Positions 6,738-7,832 of a DNA stretch of 7,832 nt are shown here, piece by piece (within the stretch, counting starts at the first letter, position 1; each line of letters starts with the position of its first letter). Made by a program: the position numbers and the translations under genes. The stretch lies in the NCBI GenBank assembly GCA_937898685.1, contig CALEJT010000072.1:1-7832 (forward strand). The letters run 5' to 3'. The DNA is from an uncultured Gammaproteobacteria bacterium. Its GTDB lineage: Bacteria > Pseudomonadota > Gammaproteobacteria > Pseudomonadales > Pseudohongiellaceae. The notes under the pieces are model-generated. The model did no database searches. It worked only from the letters and a program-made list of their open reading frames with translations, and had not been told where the DNA came from.

Positions 6738-6758
6738 TGCGCCTTCTGGCGGGGCGCA
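6738..6758 (-). repeat. Small inverted repeat in the methyltransferase leader
   Basis: TGCGCC (6738-6743) and GGCGCA (6753-6758) can form a six-base stem with a nine-base loop, 18 bases upstream of the methyltransferase start. There is no T-run, so it is not a terminator. It may be chance in GC-rich DNA. Confidence 0.3.
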
Positions 6759-6802
6759 TTGTTCCCGATCATTCGTGGAAGTATCGTTAAGCCAGCGTGA
6801 AA

Positions 6803-6828
6803 TTGACTGAAGGCTGAACTGCTAGAAT
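6803..6828 (+). promoter_or_regulatory. Possible sigma-70-type promoter for the LtaS-like gene
   Basis: TAGAAT at 6823-6828, preceded by GC, is a good -10 box (only one mismatch to TATAAT). TTGACT at 6803-6808 resembles a -35 box, but the spacing is only 14 bases instead of about 17, so the -35 assignment is doubtful. Transcription would begin near 6835 and leave a G/C-rich leader before the coding region. The local A/T content is higher than in the flanking genes, as expected for a promoter region. Confidence 0.4.
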
Positions 6829-6839
6829 GACTTCCTCCT

Positions 6840-6898
6840 GTCGCCCGATGGTGGTGTCGTCCCGAAGAGGTGGCGACGTCGCAGAGGGGGGGGGCGAC
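6840..6898 (+). repeat. G/C-rich inverted repeats in the leader of the LtaS-like gene
   Basis: GTCGCCC (6840-6846) is perfectly complementary to GGGCGAC (6892-6898). GTCGTCCC (6856-6863) can pair with GGGGCGAC (6891-6898) with one G-T wobble, and GGCGAC (6872-6877) can also pair with 6840-6845. These pairings exclude one another. Whether the structure regulates anything is unknown. Confidence 0.4.
6886..6894 (+). repeat. Homopolymer run of nine G
   Basis: Nine consecutive G follow GCAGA. The run lies 26 bases before the TTG at 6920, and inside the reading frame if translation starts at 6848. Such tracts can change length by slippage in replication, and can also be miscounted in sequencing. 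Confidence 0.85.
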
Positions 6899-6919
6899 GA
6901 GGCATGGGGTTCGATTGAC

Positions 6920-7832
6920 TTGAAAGACATCGCGAAGCTGGTCGCTGCCCTAGTGCTTGTGGTGGCGTTGGCGACGGGGCTGGATCCGTATCTGTCCTAT
7001 CACACCCCGCTGCGCGTGCAACTGTTGAATGCTGCAGCGCCGATAGCGTTGCTGCTGCTCGCTTGGGCCATTAGTGGCCGCGCCTGGCTGGCGTTGGTGG
7101 CGCCGCTGATCATGCTGGTGCTGCTGAGGGTCGCCGATGGACTGAAGCTCAGGTACTTGGATTCGAACCTGATTTATGCCGATTTTCGCGTCATCGGCGG
7201 GCTGCTCCACGATCCGCGGCTCGTGCTGGGTTTCGTCAAGCTCGAGTATCTGGCGTGGCCACTGCTCCTGCTGGGAGTGTTGGCCGCCGCCTGGTGGCTC
7301 TTGCGCCGGCGTCCGCCGGCGCCGCGGGGGCTGCGTTGGGTATGTGGTGGACTGGCAGCTGCGCTGCTGGTCTTTGCCTTCACGATTCAACTCCCACCAG
7401 TCGTTCCTGCGATGGATTGGGAGGTCTTCCACCAGAACAACGGGGCACGAAAGGTCGGCGTTTCCGGCAACCTAGTAATGGGCTGGCTGTCTAGGGGGCG
7501 GGTGGAGCCGGTACGGGAGCCCGGCTTGGCCGAGGCGTTCTGGACGGATCCACTGGTACTAGAGGCCCAGGCAGCTCTCCAGGCTGCAAGTCACGAGCGA
7601 CAGCCGGACATCATCATCATCCAGAGTGAGTCGTTATTCGACCCGGCGACGTTGTGCGAGGTGCCCGCCGATACGCTGCTGCCCGCCCTCGCGGAGCATG
7701 GCGTCGGAGGTGGCTTGGAGGTGCCGGTCTACGGTGGGCGCACCCTGCAGACCGAATTCGAGGTGCTGTCCGGTGCGCCGATCGCCAGCTATCCACGCTC
7801 GATGTTCGCGTACTACGAACTGCTGGACCATA
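6920..7832 (+). CDS. LtaS/OpgB-type membrane phosphotransferase (sulfatase/alkaline phosphatase superfamily), 5' part
   Basis: The frame is open from 6818 to the window end and the 3' part is missing; 304 complete codons are counted from TTG 6920. Five hydrophobic segments are visible (about 5-22, 35-51, 55-71, 106-128 and 139-157), then an extracytoplasmic linker and the start of the catalytic domain. DIIIIQSESLFDP (230-242) carries the first metal-binding acid (E237), and YGGRTLQTEFEVLSG (271-285) carries the likely nucleophile T275. This pattern fits lipoteichoic acid synthase LtaS and glucan phosphoglycerol transferase OpgB/MdoB, enzymes that move glycerol-phosphate or similar groups on the outer face of the inner membrane. 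The start is uncertain. ATG 6848 and ATG 6827 are in frame, but they would encode a Gly/Arg-rich stretch with rare codons (CGA, AGA, GGG), and 6827 overlaps the -10 box. The hydrophobic N-terminus begins naturally at 6920, though its ribosome site is weak. The substrate is unknown. Confidence 0.8.
   Translation, partial: MKDIAKLVAALVLVVALATGLDPYLSYHTPLRVQLLNAAAPIALLLLAWAISGRAWLALVAPLIMLVLLRVADGLKLRYLDSNLIYADFRVIGGLLHDPRLVLGFVKLEYLAWPLLLLGVLAAAWWLLRRRPPAPRGLRWVCGGLAAALLVFAFTIQLPPVVPAMDWEVFHQNNGARKVGVSGNLVMGWLSRGRVEPVREPGLAEAFWTDPLVLEAQAALQAASHERQPDIIIIQSESLFDPATLCEVPADTLLPALAEHGVGGGLEVPVYGGRTLQTEFEVLSGAPIASYPRSMFAYYELLDH

Noticed and set aside
6721..6759. Thirteen-residue N-terminal extension of the methyltransferase
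   Set aside because: Arg-rich and without a suitable ribosome site; the ATG at 6720 has GGGAG at ideal spacing.
7610..7621. Four ATC repeats as a slippage site
   Set aside because: Three-base units would not shift the frame, and they encode the conserved Ile strand before the QSES motif.
1..7832. CRISPR arrays, tRNA or rRNA genes, insertion sequences or integrase genes
   Set aside because: No regularly spaced direct repeats, no tRNA-like or rRNA-like stretch, and no transposase or integrase motifs were seen on either strand.

Overview
The window reads as a high-GC gammaproteobacterial chromosome, most likely Xanthomonadaceae (Xanthomonas, Stenotrophomonas, Lysobacter and relatives). The evidence is the strongly G/C-biased third codon positions, the protein similarity recalled from memory, and the layout. 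The first 77 bases are the 3' end of a metB-type cystathionine gamma-synthase/lyase gene, immediately followed by an ABC-transporter pair for O-antigen export. In Xanthomonas the LPS O-antigen locus lies next to metB (between metB and etfA), so this is probably the metB-side edge of an O-antigen cluster. The far edge is outside the window. No database search was possible, so genus and strain cannot be given.

Layout. Positions 1-77: end of metB. Positions 89-5989: a tight plus-strand run of five genes, with an 11-base gap after metB and then overlaps of 11, 1, 4 and 8 bases. The genes are wzm (ABC permease), wzt (ABC ATPase with a C-terminal carbohydrate-binding-type domain), a 508-residue GT99-like/Kdo-transferase-like protein ending in a long coiled coil and a basic tail, a short GT2 glycosyltransferase, and a GT4 glycosyltransferase. 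Positions 6013-6720: a convergent, minus-strand class I SAM methyltransferase. Positions 6721-6919: a divergent intergenic region with a possible promoter, a run of nine G and G/C-rich inverted repeats. From about 6920 to the window end: the 5' part of a plus-strand LtaS/OpgB-type membrane phosphotransferase or sulfatase-superfamily gene, cut off by the window end.

Working model. The glycosyltransferases build an undecaprenyl-linked O-polysaccharide in the cytoplasm. The GT99-like protein would add a terminal residue, perhaps beta-Kdo, that stops growth, with its coiled coil setting chain length. Wzt would recognise the finished end through its C-terminal domain, and Wzm/Wzt would export the chain. 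This copies the terminator-plus-ruler logic known from WbdD (E. coli O8/O9a) and WbbB (Klebsiella O12/Raoultella), but in one compact GT99-plus-coiled-coil protein. The initiating transferase and any remaining glycosyltransferases are not in this window. The methyltransferase and the LtaS-like protein may modify the polymer or envelope, but the sequence does not prove a link.
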